Notes: generated by a model from the sequence alone, not told the origin. 64,000 nt of DNA from Pseudodesulfovibrio profundus (GCF_900217235.1 NZ_LT907975.1:4067001-4131000); one strand, 5' to 3'; shown: positions 26,824 to 35,511, numbered from the stretch's first letter. A program made the numbers and translations.

Positions 26824-27738
26824 CTATTGGTCCTTCCCGGCCATGCCCAGTTCCATGAGGCGAGCAATTAGGTCGGTGAAAGAGAGGCCGATTGCGGCAG
26901 CTGCCCGCGGGAGGAGGCTGGTCGGCGTCATGCCCGGCAGTGTATTGACCTCCAGCAGGTAGAATTCACCGTCCGGAGTCATGATGAAATCACCACGGCT
27001 ATAGCCGGTCAGCCCAAGCGCTTCATGTGCTGTGCGCATTTGAGCCTGAATTGATTTGGTGACGGAATCATCAACCGGTGCCGGACAAATCTCTTCGGCT
27101 CCATCGGCAGCATACTTGTTCTCATAATCAAAGAATTCCGAATCATCGCGCGGAGTGATCATCACGAGCGGGAGCGGCTCTTCGCCGAGTATCCCACAGG
27201 TCAACTCCACACCGGGAATGAACTCCTCAACAAGAGCTGACTGGCACATGGCAAACACCTTATCCAGGGCAGCGGGAAAGTCTTTGGCCTCTTTTACCAG
27301 CGACATGCCGAGGCTGGAGCCGCCTTTGTTCGGCTTGACGAAAACTGGTAGATCAAGCTTGAGCTGTGCCTGTCTCCCCTGGGTCGGGGTAACGAGCTGC
27401 CAGTTAGGAGTATTGAGATTCCTGTCTTCGAAGATTTCCTTGGAAGCGGCTTTGTTCAGCGCCAGATAGGATGCTGCTGCTCCTGCTCCCTGATACGGGC
27501 AACCAGCTTTGTCGAGAATCGCTTGAATCAGACCGTCTTCACCGGGGGTCCCATGAAGGTTGATAAAAGCAAACTCAGCGGTTCGGGCAATGGTCAGCAG
27601 ATTTTTGAAATCTTCAGCCGGATCGAAAAACGTAACGGTATGGCCCAGTTCTTCAAGAGCTTCATGAATCTTTTTTGCTCCTGACAACGAGACTTCCCGT
27701 TCGTCAGACCATCCGCCCGCTATCAAAATCACATGCAT
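26824..27738 (-). CDS. ddl: D-alanine--D-alanine ligase
   Basis: Ddl joins two D-alanines for the peptidoglycan pentapeptide, using ATP. The 304-residue ATP-grasp enzyme has GGWSDEREVSL, the LHGTPGEDG segment, VKPNKGGSSLGM, EEFIPGVELT, and the C-terminal LEVNTLPGMT with metal-binding acid and Asn. Its start overlaps the end of the HD gene by 35 bases. The neighbours make it part of an envelope-building unit with waaA and kdsB. Confidence 0.96.
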   Translation of the reverse strand: MHVILIAGGWSDEREVSLSGAKKIHEALEELGHTVTFFDPAEDFKNLLTIARTAEFAFINLHGTPGEDGLIQAILDKAGCPYQGAGAAASYLALNKAASKEIFEDRNLNTPNWQLVTPTQGRQAQLKLDLPVFVKPNKGGSSLGMSLVKEAKDFPAALDKVFAMCQSALVEEFIPGVELTCGILGEEPLPLVMITPRDDSEFFDYENKYAADGAEEICPAPVDDSVTKSIQAQMRTAHEALGLTGYSRGDFIMTPDGEFYLLEVNTLPGMTPTSLLPRAAAAIGLSFTDLIARLMELGMAGKDQ

Positions 27739-28351
27739 TGAGATCTACCTCAAGAGAGTCGCTAAGCAGCGTTTCCAGTGCCACCGCCTGCGAGCGGGTG
27801 ACTTCAATTCGCTGCCGAATATAATCTGTGGCGCCATATCGCTTGGTCAGGTCCCTGAATCGTGATTCGATGGTCACGATGGTGTTGTGGCGGACGCGTT
27901 TGTCCGCATAAATGACCGCGAGTGGCGTGAAGTACTTGTTGATATCAACCTCGAACGGCCAGAAAACATGGTGCGTAACCCCGGTGGCAATGGTCGGGTT
28001 ACCGGTAATCTCTGTCGTCCATGCTCCGCCCAACTGGCTGTGGTTGCCACCATGCAGGATGGAGTAGGTCTTGGCAATATCGTGCATCAGGGCTGATGCG
28101 CGAATCGTCGGTACATCGATGTCAAAGCCCAGCTCGCGTCCGCGCTTTGCGACAAATGTCGCCACTTGGGCCACCTTCATGCTGTGCTCGGCAATATTGT
28201 CGAGCATGGAGAAGTGAGCCCAGTGCTCTGCGCACTGACGGTCGTTCGGGACATGGAGAGAATCATCATGGCGCACCGGGGGAGGTGGCGGAAGAGGGGA
28301 CAGAGGCTGTTCCTCGGCGATTTCGGGTGTCTCGTTGGTGCTCATGGACAT
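27704..28351 (-). CDS. HD-domain phosphohydrolase-like protein
   Basis: The 215-residue protein has an HD domain with EHSMKVA (metal His) and ALMHDIAKTY (HD pair), then GGNHSQLGG and a VTHHVFWPFEVDI region. A short proline-rich stretch precedes the domain. HD proteins of this kind may act on nucleotides or phosphate esters; the substrate is not recognised. The start is unsure: ATGs at 28351 and 28345 lack a clear ribosome site, and an open frame reaches a TTG at 28465. It overlaps ddl by 35 bases. Confidence 0.8.
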   Translation of the reverse strand: MSMSTNETPEIAEEQPLSPLPPPPPVRHDDSLHVPNDRQCAEHWAHFSMLDNIAEHSMKVAQVATFVAKRGRELGFDIDVPTIRASALMHDIAKTYSILHGGNHSQLGGAWTTEITGNPTIATGVTHHVFWPFEVDINKYFTPLAVIYADKRVRHNTIVTIESRFRDLTKRYGATDYIRQRIEVTRSQAVALETLLSDSLEVDLNACDFDSGRMV

Positions 28352-28598
28352 CTTGTGGGTTGGGCGTGCCGCTTCACTGCGACACCATTCGGGAGCATAC
28401 CAGTAGACCGTACAAAAATAAAGCTGTGGATGCTGTTTGTCGTATGTGTCCTTCTGGCTGAACAATAAGAGGAAAAGCGAAGAATCGAAGTTGTTTGTTC
28501 AATCAACTTGGGTTTTTGTTTGAAGAGTTTATTAAAGAAGTATATGGAAAGTTCTGATCATGTAAAAAGGTTGTGACAATCATAGCGAGGATGCTGAT

Positions 28599-29693
28599 TT
28601 GAGCTTCGAATTATTGGAAAAATTTCGTGACCCGGCACTGAGTCGAAAAATTCTGGACAAGATGCAGAGCGAATTGACCGGCGGTCTGCGATTTATGGAA
28701 GTATGTGGAACACACACGGTCGCCATTTTTCAATCAGGTCTGCGTTCCCTCCTGCCTGAAGAGATCGTTCACTTGAGTGGCCCCGGCTGTCCTGTCTGCG
28801 TTACCCATGAATCGGAAGTGAATGCTTTCATCGATCTTGCGGGCAAGGACAATGTCATCATGGCTACCTTTGGCGATTTGATGCGGGTGCCCGGGCACAA
28901 TGGTCGCAACCTGAAAAAAGCTGCTGCTGATGGTGCGCGTATCAAAGTCGTGTACTCGCCGTTCGACACCCTCAAGCTCGCAAAAGAAAATCCCAATGAC
29001 ACTGTTGTCTTTATTGGCGTGGGATTTGAGACCACGGCTCCTACCATAGCGGGAACCATGAAAATGGCCCGGGAGCAGGGTATCACCAACCTGCGAGTCC
29101 TCTGTTTTCATAAAACCGTTCCGACGGCGCTGGAAGCCTTACTGACAGATGCCATGAGCAACATCGACGGGTTTATTCTTCCTGGTCATGTGTCCGCTAT
29201 TATCGGACTTGAGCCATATAAATTCATTGCCGAGAAATACGGGAAATCTGCTGTTGTAGCCGGTTTCGAGCCGTTGGACATCCTCCAGTCGCTCGATCAG
29301 ATGATTGGCTGGCAAAACAAAGGCGAAGCGCATGTGGTCAACAACTACACGCGTATCGTTTCAGATGACGGTAACGCCAAGGCCCGTGAGATCATGTACG
29401 AGGTCTTTGAACCTGTGGATGCCCTTTGGCGCGGAATTGGCTTGATTCCTGGCTCTGGTTTGGAAATCCGTGAGGAGTGGGAACTCTTTGACGCGAAAAA
29501 AGAGTTTGGCATCACCATTGAAGACAGCCCGGCCTTACCCGGTTGCAAGTGTGGCGATATCCTCAAGGGAATCAAGCAGCCTGATGAATGTCCGCTGTTT
29601 AAAAAGGCGTGCACTCCGGCCAATCCGGTCGGTCCGTGCATGGTTTCCACCGAAGGAAGCTGTGCCGCTTACTACAAATACAAATTGGATTAG
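28599..29693 (+). CDS. hypD: Hydrogenase maturation factor HypD
   Basis: HypD works with HypC to assemble the Fe(CN)2CO unit of [NiFe] hydrogenases and carries a 4Fe-4S cluster. The 364-residue protein shows EVCGTHT, SGPGCPVCVT and FGDLMRVPG motifs, GFETTAPT, and a cysteine-rich C-terminus (GCKCGDIL, then three more Cys contexts). The TTG start at 28599 has GCGAGG upstream. It ends two bases before hypE. hypA, B, C and F are not in the window. Confidence 0.95.
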   Translation: MSFELLEKFRDPALSRKILDKMQSELTGGLRFMEVCGTHTVAIFQSGLRSLLPEEIVHLSGPGCPVCVTHESEVNAFIDLAGKDNVIMATFGDLMRVPGHNGRNLKKAAADGARIKVVYSPFDTLKLAKENPNDTVVFIGVGFETTAPTIAGTMKMAREQGITNLRVLCFHKTVPTALEALLTDAMSNIDGFILPGHVSAIIGLEPYKFIAEKYGKSAVVAGFEPLDILQSLDQMIGWQNKGEAHVVNNYTRIVSDDGNAKAREIMYEVFEPVDALWRGIGLIPGSGLEIREEWELFDAKKEFGITIEDSPALPGCKCGDILKGIKQPDECPLFKKACTPANPVGPCMVSTEGSCAAYYKYKLD

Positions 29694-29695
29694 GC

Positions 29696-30700
29696 ATGAG
29701 CGATAAAGTCTTATTGGATTACGGCAGTGGCGGTCGAGCTTCACAGCGGCTTATTTCGGACCTCTTTCTCAACTATCTGGGCAATGATGAGCTGAATCGG
29801 CTGAACGATGCAGCGGAGTTGACCATGTCAGGGCGTGTTGCCATGTCCACTGACTCATTTGTCGTGGACCCCATCTTTTTCCCCGGCGGAAATATCGGCT
29901 CATTGGCCGTTCATGGAACAGTGAATGATGTTGCCATGATGGGCGCCATTCCGCGTCATATTACCTGCGCGTACATTCTTGAAGAAGGGTTACCCATGGA
30001 TGATCTGGAGAAGATCGTCAAAGCCATGGGGCAGGCCGCGGAAAATGCCGGTGTGACCATTGTTTCCGGTGACACCAAAGTCGTCCCCAAAGGAGCGGTG
30101 GATAAAATATTCATCAACACGACTGGTGTGGGCGATATCATCGCAGATCCGGCGCCCAGTGGTGACGCTGCTCGTCCGGGGGATGCCGTACTGATCTCCG
30201 GCACCATTGGTGACCACGGCCTGACCATCCTCGGCACCCGCGAAGGATTGGACTTTGAAGCCAAGGTCGAGTCCGATTCTGCAGCCCTGAATCATCTGCT
30301 GGTCAGACTGGTGCAGGAGTTGCCGGAAGTACATGTTCTTCGTGATCCAACACGTGGTGGGCTTGCCACCACCTTGAACGAGATAACCGTCAGCTCCAAT
30401 GTGTGTTGTGAACTGGTGGAGAACTCGCTGCCCATTCGCCCGGAAGTGAAGGGTGGATGCTCCATTCTGGGGCTGGATCCATTGTATCTTGCCAATGAAG
30501 GCAAGTTCCTCTGTATTCTGCCAGAAGAGTACGTAGAACAGGCTCTTGAAATCATGCAGTCCGATCCGCTCGGCAAGAATGCGTGTCAAATTGGGAGAAT
30601 GACGGATGCCAATCCGGGCAAGGTTGTTCTGGAAACACCGCTTGGCGGCAAGCGACTGCTGAACATGCTTGAAGGCGAACAACTGCCTCGTATTTGCTAG
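29696..30700 (+). CDS. hypE: Hydrogenase maturation factor HypE
   Basis: HypE dehydrates the carbamoyl group on its C-terminal cysteine to thiocyanate, supplying cyanide ligands for [NiFe] hydrogenase. The 334-residue protein begins LLDYGSGGRAS, has TDSFVVDP, a GTVNDVAMMGA segment and RDPTRGGLATTLNE, and ends in the required Pro-Arg-Ile-Cys. The ATG at 29696 is used instead of an upstream in-frame ATG within hypD. A terminator follows. Confidence 0.96.
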   Translation: MSDKVLLDYGSGGRASQRLISDLFLNYLGNDELNRLNDAAELTMSGRVAMSTDSFVVDPIFFPGGNIGSLAVHGTVNDVAMMGAIPRHITCAYILEEGLPMDDLEKIVKAMGQAAENAGVTIVSGDTKVVPKGAVDKIFINTTGVGDIIADPAPSGDAARPGDAVLISGTIGDHGLTILGTREGLDFEAKVESDSAALNHLLVRLVQELPEVHVLRDPTRGGLATTLNEITVSSNVCCELVENSLPIRPEVKGGCSILGLDPLYLANEGKFLCILPEEYVEQALEIMQSDPLGKNACQIGRMTDANPGKVVLETPLGGKRLLNMLEGEQLPRIC

Positions 30701-30718
30701 ATTGAAAAGATTCCAAAC

Positions 30719-30757
30719 AAAAAACCCTTCCGACATACGCCGGAAGGGTTTTTTGTT
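30719..30757. terminator. Bidirectional intrinsic terminator between hypE and cheV
   Basis: A 10-bp stem, AACCCTTCCG (30723-30732) with CGGAAGGGTT (30741-30750), is flanked by an A-run on the left and a T-run on the right, so it can end both the hypE and the convergent cheV transcripts. Confidence 0.93.
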
Positions 30758-30772
30758 TTTAGTACAAAGTAT

Positions 30773-31795
30773 CTAGGAAGTCTTTTTACGTTGCTCAATG
30801 AGGCTTGCAGAGCGCTGGGCGAGCTGGGTGATCTCCGGCTTGGAAATCTGATCGTCTGCGCCGACGGTTTCGCCTCGGTGCCGTAGCTTTTCCGTAATCA
30901 GAGAGGAGAACAGAATGACCGGCAGATTCCTGAGAACCGGGTCCTCTTTGATGCGTTTACAAAGATGATGACCATCCATCATGGGCATTTCAATATCTGA
31001 AACGATTACCTGGACATAGTCGGTAATTGGTCTTCCATCCTGAGCAGCGTTTTCCTTCAGCTCCTGAAGTCGATCCCAGCACTCTCGGCCATTGTTGGTC
31101 TTCTCGACCCGGAATCCGGCCTGGCCCAGCATGTCATGTATCATTTCTCGAATGAGCGGGGAGTCGTCAGCAATGAGCGCCTTGTAGCCACTGGCACCTT
31201 CCAGTTGGAAGTCGTCATCCAGTTTGAGGCGCATTTGCGGGTTCAACTCAGAAACAATGCGCTCGAGGTCGAGTATGAAAACGATCCGGTCATCCAGTTT
31301 CACCACGCCGGTGATGGAATCACTGGAGAGGGCTGAAACATATTTGTTCGGGGCTTCGACGTCTTCCCAACTGATGCGGTGAATACGTGTGACGCCAGAA
31401 ACCATGAAGGCGGAAGTGACCTGGTTGAACTCCGTTACAATGACCTTGGGCGGTTCGTTCTGAACTCGCTTCTTCTTCAGCCAGATGGAAAGATCGAGCA
31501 AGGGAATAATGCGCGAACGGAGATTGAAGGCGCCAAGTACTGATTGGTGAGATACCTCGGGCATCTCAGTTACCTCAGGCATTCTGATAATTTCCAGTAC
31601 CTTGGCGACATTGATGCCGTAATAGCTTTTACGGCTGGGCTTTCTCTGTCCATCTTTTGATGAAGAGGGATCTGTTACTTCCTCGTTCAACTCACCATCT
31701 TCATCCGCCTTGGGTTCTTCTTCAAGGTAGAACTCGACGATTTCAAGCTCGTTTGTACCAGCTTCAAGTAGTATTTCAGTGGACGACTGGGCCAT
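30773..31795 (-). CDS. cheV: CheV-type chemotaxis coupling protein (CheW-like plus receiver)
   Basis: The 340-residue protein has a CheW-like domain (about 15-190) with an unusual acidic, serine-rich insertion at about 25-55, then a receiver domain (about 208-335) with the acidic pair in ALIADDSP and phospho-acceptor Asp in VIVSDIEMPMMDG. CheV proteins couple receptors to CheA and help adaptation. It could serve the split CheA system at 14433-17233, but there is no direct evidence. dus lies upstream on the same strand. Confidence 0.92.
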   Translation of the reverse strand: MAQSSTEILLEAGTNELEIVEFYLEEEPKADEDGELNEEVTDPSSSKDGQRKPSRKSYYGINVAKVLEIIRMPEVTEMPEVSHQSVLGAFNLRSRIIPLLDLSIWLKKKRVQNEPPKVIVTEFNQVTSAFMVSGVTRIHRISWEDVEAPNKYVSALSSDSITGVVKLDDRIVFILDLERIVSELNPQMRLKLDDDFQLEGASGYKALIADDSPLIREMIHDMLGQAGFRVEKTNNGRECWDRLQELKENAAQDGRPITDYVQVIVSDIEMPMMDGHHLCKRIKEDPVLRNLPVILFSSLITEKLRHRGETVGADDQISKPEITQLAQRSASLIEQRKKTS

Positions 31796-31855
31796 GAGAG
31801 TATTTCTTCCTTGTTGAGGCGTGATTAAATCATGATTTTATTAGGCTTGTACCTG

Positions 31856-32875
31856 TTACTGCTGAATGTCGTCAATGAGAGTTTCATTCGGCAGGCCATC
31901 TGCCTGCTCAAGGTCAGCGATGACCGCTGCAGCTTTTTCAAGTTCTTCCCAGTTTTCACATTCCAGCAATGAAGCCCGGAGCGTACGAATGCCTTTCAAC
32001 CCTTTGGCATATCGTGGGATAATAGAACGAATTTTACGGAAAGAGCGACCGTCACCCTCGTACTTTCTCGTAAGACGGATATGTTCACTTACAATCTGTG
32101 AGAGATGCTCGCCGGTTCGAGCGGGGAGTTGCTCTCCCTTTCGCAGGGCCACAAAACGAGCAAAGATTGAAGGATCATACAAGGCACCGCGAGCAAACAT
32201 CACTGCATCTATGCCAGTTTCCTGTATGCAACGGACACCGTCTTCCGCAGTAAACAGATCACCGGAGCCGACAACGGGTATTGAAACGGCTTCTTTCAAT
32301 AATTTGAGTTTGGACCAGTCTGCTGAACCAGAAAACATCTGCCGACCGTATCGGGGGTGCATCGTGATCCAGTCTACGCCAACGTCCTCAAGGCGTTTAC
32401 CAAGGTCAATGTATACATCCTCGCCATTGTTGTAGCCCAACCGGAACTTGATGCCGACCCTGCCGCCATCCGGATGTTCAGCGGCCTTTTTTACCATGAT
32501 TCGAGCCAGGTTCACCAGCTTGTCCAAATCCATCATCAAAGCCGCGCCACTGCCTGACTTGAGAACCTTGCGGACAGGGCAGCCGGAATTGAGATCGAAA
32601 TTGCGGTAGCCAAGGCCTACAAGCTTTTCCATGACCGGTTCGTAATAGGATGCTTCGGCACCAAAGAGTTGGAGCACCATAGGATCATCTTCCGAACAAG
32701 TGGCTATCAGGCGTTTGGTTCCTGCATTTTTGAAAGCAAGGCCTTTGACACTGACCATTTCCGAACAGCAGACACCACATCCATATTGTTTGGAAAGGAG
32801 TCTGAAGGGCAGGTCGGAATATCCGGCCAAAGGAGCCAGCCAAGGGGAATCTGGGGTGATGTTTAATTGATTCAT
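31856..32875 (-). CDS. dus: tRNA-dihydrouridine synthase
   Basis: The 339-residue FMN enzyme reduces uridines in tRNA D-loops. It has the start LAPLAGYSDLPFR, the SEMVSVKGL segment, active-site Cys in NSGCPVRKVLKSGSGAALM, WITMHPRYGRQMFSG, and the C-terminal IPVVGSGDL. The ATG at 32875 is preferred to a GTG four codons upstream, although neither has a clear ribosome site. The subfamily looks DusB-like; target positions are not certain. Confidence 0.92.
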   Translation of the reverse strand: MNQLNITPDSPWLAPLAGYSDLPFRLLSKQYGCGVCCSEMVSVKGLAFKNAGTKRLIATCSEDDPMVLQLFGAEASYYEPVMEKLVGLGYRNFDLNSGCPVRKVLKSGSGAALMMDLDKLVNLARIMVKKAAEHPDGGRVGIKFRLGYNNGEDVYIDLGKRLEDVGVDWITMHPRYGRQMFSGSADWSKLKLLKEAVSIPVVGSGDLFTAEDGVRCIQETGIDAVMFARGALYDPSIFARFVALRKGEQLPARTGEHLSQIVSEHIRLTRKYEGDGRSFRKIRSIIPRYAKGLKGIRTLRASLLECENWEELEKAAAVIADLEQADGLPNETLIDDIQQ

Positions 32876-33168
32876 TGTGAGATGCACATAATTGCAGATG
32901 GTGGATGCGTCAAAGAAAAAGGCGGATCGAAGTAAAATTAGTAGAACAACAATAGGGTCAAAGGAGTATGGGGATGGTATGGTTTGTCTTGAAGGAGGGG
33001 CGCTATTTATTATATTAGTAATGGGTTGGCTGTGATTATTTTAATTAAAATGATGAATAAGGGTTGACAAAACATCGGTTTCCAACTTAAACACGCCCGT
33101 CTTCGAGCGAAAGCTTGAAAGCAAAACCACCTCCGGGTGGAAGAGTTGAAAAAAAGTTTAAAAAACTC
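32876..33168 (+). other. Intergenic region before the tRNA-tuf cluster
   Basis: No gene was found here. A TTGACA at 33064-33069 with TTAAAC 17 bases further (33087-33092) could be an upstream promoter for the tRNA cluster. A small CCACC/GGTGG hairpin lies near 33128-33140, and an A-rich tract (33147-33165) sits just before the stronger promoter and may act as an UP element. Confidence 0.5.
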
Positions 33169-33197
33169 TTGCTTTTTGAAATATTGGTGGATAAGAC
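33169..33197 (+). promoter_or_regulatory. Stable-RNA-type promoter for the tRNA-tuf cluster
   Basis: TTGCTT (33169-33174) and TAAGAC (33192-33197) are spaced by 17 bases. The A-rich stretch directly upstream resembles an UP element, and the predicted start would lie a few bases before tRNA-Thr. Confidence 0.55.
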
Positions 33198-33210
33198 ATC
33201 TGACTCGCGA

Positions 33211-33286
33211 GCTGGCGTAGCTCAATTGGTAGAGCAGCTGATTTGTAATCAGCCGGTTGCGGGTTCAAGTCCCATCGCCAGCTCCA
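33211..33286 (+). tRNA. tRNA-Thr (anticodon TGT)
   Basis: A 76-base cloverleaf with acceptor stem GCTGGCG/CGCCAGC, anticodon loop TTTGTAA with TGT at 33244-33246, a TTCAAGT T-loop and encoded CCA. It is the first of three tRNA genes before tuf, as in the E. coli tufB operon. Confidence 0.97.
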
Positions 33287-33302
33287 TAGACAAAAGAATA
33301 AT

Positions 33303-33388
33303 GGTGGGGTTCCCGAGTGGCCAAAGGGAACAGACTGTAAATCTGTCGGCATACGCCTTCGGAGGTTCAAATCCTCCCCCCACCACCA
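33303..33388 (+). tRNA. tRNA-Tyr (anticodon GTA)
   Basis: An 86-base class II tRNA with acceptor stem GGTGGGG/CCCCACC, anticodon stem CAGA/TCTG around a GTA anticodon, a long variable arm (about 33348-33361) and encoded CCA. Confidence 0.97.
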
Positions 33389-33453
33389 CATATTTTCTTA
33401 AGCCGCGCTGTAGGAGATGCCCCCTTGAGGGGTGTTGGTGACTACGGGAGTGA

Positions 33454-33529
33454 GCGGGAATAGCTCAATTGGTAGAGCATCAGCCTTCCAAGCTGAGGGT
33501 TGCGGGTTCGAGTCCCGTTTCCCGCTCCA
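33454..33529 (+). tRNA. tRNA-Gly (anticodon TCC)
   Basis: A 76-base cloverleaf with acceptor GCGGGAA/TTCCCGC, anticodon loop CTTCCAA giving TCC, a TTCGAGT T-loop and encoded CCA. A CCCC-TTGA-GGGG hairpin lies between it and tRNA-Tyr. Confidence 0.97.
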
Positions 33530-33581
33530 GCTTCTGCTCCTCTTAACGTTACATCCTCCTTAGTATATACAGTCGGCACTG

Positions 33582-33642
33582 TGTCCTTGATTTAGGACGC
33601 CGATACCGGTACAAGCCCGGTCATGGACGAAGATCGTTCATG
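33582..33642 (+). promoter_or_regulatory. Structured leader of tuf (three consecutive hairpins)
   Basis: Three inverted repeats follow one another: GTCC...GGAC (33582-33597), ACCGG...CCGGT (33605-33621), and CATGGACGA with TCGTTCATG (33622-33642, one G-U pair). They lie between tRNA-Gly and tuf and may serve in tRNA/mRNA processing or control; the function is inferred only. Confidence 0.45.
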
Positions 33643-33700
33643 GCTTTGTTAATTTTGATAGTAATAAAACCTACACAACTTTTACGTTAGGGGGATCACA

Positions 33701-34894
33701 ATGGGTAAAGCTAAATTCGAACGTAGCAAGCCTCACGTTAACGTCGGTACCATCGGTCACATTGACCACGGTAAGACCACTCTGACCGCCGCCATCACCA
33801 AGCTCGCCGCTATGGCTGGCCACGGTGAGTTCGTCGCTTTCGACGAAATCGATAAGGCTCCTGAAGAGAAAGAACGTGGTATCACCATTGCTACTTCTCA
33901 CGTCGAGTACGAGACCGCATCCCGTCACTATGCACACGTGGACTGCCCCGGTCACGCCGACTACATCAAAAACATGATCACCGGTGCTGCACAGATGGAT
34001 GGTGCTATCCTCGTTTGTGCCGCTACCGACGGTCCCATGCCTCAGACTCGTGAGCACATCCTGCTCGCACGTCAGGTTGGCGTACCTGCAATGGTCGTCT
34101 TCCTTAACAAGTGCGACCTGGTTGATGACGAAGAGCTGCTCGAGCTGGTCGAAATGGAAGTTCGTGAACTCCTCGACAAGTACGAGTTCCCGGGTGACGA
34201 CATTCCGGTCATCCAGGGTTCTGCTCTGAAGGCTCTCGAAGCCGAGTCCGCTGATGATGAAGCTGCAAAGCCCATCTACGAGCTGCTCGAAGCCTGTGAC
34301 ACCTACATCCCCGAGCCTGAGCGCGACATCGACATGCCGTTCCTCATGCCCGTTGAAGATGTCTTCTCCATTTCCGGTCGTGGTACCGTTATCACCGGTC
34401 GTGTCGAGCGCGGTATCATCACCGTCGGCGACGAGATCGATATCATTGGTATCAAGGACACCATGAAGACCACCTGTACTGGTGTTGAAATGTTCCGCAA
34501 GCTGCTTGACCAGGGTCAGGCTGGTGATAACGTCGGTCTGCTGATCCGCGGTATCAAGCGTGACGAAGTTGAGCGTGGTCAGGTTGCTGCTAAGCCCGGC
34601 TCCATCACCCCGCACACCAAGTTCAAGGCAGAGGTCTACGTCCTCTCCAAGGACGAGGGCGGACGTCACACTCCGTTCTTCTCCGGCTACCGTCCTCAGT
34701 TCTACTTCCGTACAACTGACGTAACCGGTGTTGTTACCCTCGACGATGGTGTCGAAATGGTCATGCCCGGCGATAACGCCACTTTCAACGTCGAGATGAT
34801 CGCACCGATCGCCATGGAAGTTGGTCTCCGCTTCGCTATCCGCGAAGGTGGCCGTACTGTCGGCGCCGGTGTTGTCACCGAGATCGTGGAGTAA
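33701..34894 (+). CDS. tuf: Translation elongation factor Tu
   Basis: EF-Tu delivers aminoacyl-tRNA to the ribosome. The 397-residue protein has [10 protein letters not shown] (G1), DCPGHADY (G3), NKCD (G4) and the usual three-domain length; domain 2 and 3 motifs ([13 protein letters not shown] and the C-terminal [12 protein letters not shown]) are intact. An AGGGGG-type site precedes the ATG. The gene is flanked by tRNA-Gly and rpmG. No second tuf occurs after fusA in this window. Confidence 0.98.
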   Translation: MGKAKFERSKPHVNVGTIGHIDHGKTTLTAAITKLAAMAGHGEFVAFDEIDKAPEEKERGITIATSHVEYETASRHYAHVDCPGHADYIKNMITGAAQMDGAILVCAATDGPMPQTREHILLARQVGVPAMVVFLNKCDLVDDEELLELVEMEVRELLDKYEFPGDDIPVIQGSALKALEAESADDEAAKPIYELLEACDTYIPEPERDIDMPFLMPVEDVFSISGRGTVITGRVERGIITVGDEIDIIGIKDTMKTTCTGVEMFRKLLDQGQAGDNVGLLIRGIKRDEVERGQVAAKPGSITPHTKFKAEVYVLSKDEGGRHTPFFSGYRPQFYFRTTDVTGVVTLDDGVEMVMPGDNATFNVEMIAPIAMEVGLRFAIREGGRTVGAGVVTEIVE

Positions 34895-34897
34895 CAC

Positions 34898-35047
34898 ATG
34901 CGCATCAACATTCAGCTGCAATGCACAGAGTGCAAGCGTAAAAACTACGCTACGCAGAAGAACAAGAAGAATACTACCGGTCGCCTGGAAGTGAAAAAGT
35001 ATTGTCCCTGGGACAAGAAACACACGACCCACAAAGAGACCAAGTAG
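34898..35047 (+). CDS. rpmG: 50S ribosomal protein L33
   Basis: This 49-residue protein matches L33: MRINIQLQ start, CTECKRKNY, a [10 protein letters not shown] segment and a basic tail. It has only three of the four cysteines of the zinc-binding form (the last CxxC is CPWD), so zinc binding is uncertain. It starts three bases after the tuf stop and precedes tRNA-Trp. Confidence 0.95.
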   Translation: MRINIQLQCTECKRKNYATQKNKKNTTGRLEVKKYCPWDKKHTTHKETK

Positions 35048-35059
35048 TTTCGATAGAGC

Positions 35060-35136
35060 AGGGGTATAGTTCCAACGGCTAGAACGCCGGTCTCCAAAAC
35101 CGGATGTTGGGGGTTCGAATCCCTCTACCCCTGCCA
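35060..35136 (+). tRNA. tRNA-Trp (anticodon CCA)
   Basis: A 77-base tRNA with acceptor AGGGGTA/TACCCCT, anticodon stem CCGGT/ACCGG with loop CTCCAAA giving CCA, a TTCGAAT T-loop and encoded CCA end. It lies between rpmG and secE, the common bacterial position. Confidence 0.97.
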
Positions 35137-35158
35137 ATTAAGTCTTTGAAAGCGCGTA

Positions 35159-35191
35159 GCGGGGTTTTGGCCTAGGCGGCCAAAGCCCCGC
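35159..35191 (+). promoter_or_regulatory. Long hairpin between tRNA-Trp and secE
   Basis: A 14-bp stem (35159-35172 with 35178-35191, one G-U pair) encloses a 5-base loop. It is not followed by a T-run, so it is more likely an RNA-processing or attenuation element than a plain terminator. Confidence 0.55.
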
Positions 35192-35221
35192 AACCCGCTC
35201 AATAATTCGGGAAAAGAAGTT

Positions 35222-35479
35222 ATGGCCAAGAAAAAAAGCAAGAAGGCTGCTGAGAAGCAGGCCGCGCAGGCAACTGCAACCGGTCCCGTTGGAAAAGTCA
35301 AAGAACTTATTCAGTTTTTTGAAGAGTCCAAAGTTGAGATCAAAAAAGTTGTCTGGCCGACCCGCAAGGAGACTATCTCCACATGTGTGGCCGTGTTGGT
35401 CGTCAGCGTTGTCATCGCTCTGTATCTGGGAGTCGTTGACCTCGCACTCTCAAAGGTCGTCGAGGCCATACTGTCCTAA
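35222..35479 (+). CDS. secE: Preprotein translocase subunit SecE
   Basis: SecE clamps SecY in the translocon. The 85-residue protein has a lysine-rich N-terminus, the amphipathic helix FFEESKVEIKKVVWPTRKE (about 38-56) and one membrane span (about 60-80). It is the single-span form common outside enterobacteria. nusG follows 32 bases later. Confidence 0.95.
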   Translation: MAKKKSKKAAEKQAAQATATGPVGKVKELIQFFEESKVEIKKVVWPTRKETISTCVAVLVVSVVIALYLGVVDLALSKVVEAILS

Positions 35480-35511
35480 GTCCCTTTTACGAGCAAAGGC
35501 TGGATCACATT

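Noticed and set aside
28466-28598. Promoter between the HD gene and hypD
   Set aside because: AT-rich with TATATG, but no -35 box at acceptable distance; no sigma-54 -24/-12 pattern was found.
29609-29695. N-terminal extension of hypE by 29 codons
   Set aside because: The extension lies within hypD and homologues begin at the ATG at 29696.
33671-35137. 488-codon open frame on the minus strand across tuf, rpmG and tRNA-Trp
   Set aside because: It crosses a tRNA gene and is antisense to EF-Tu; its composition is that of a codon-bias shadow.
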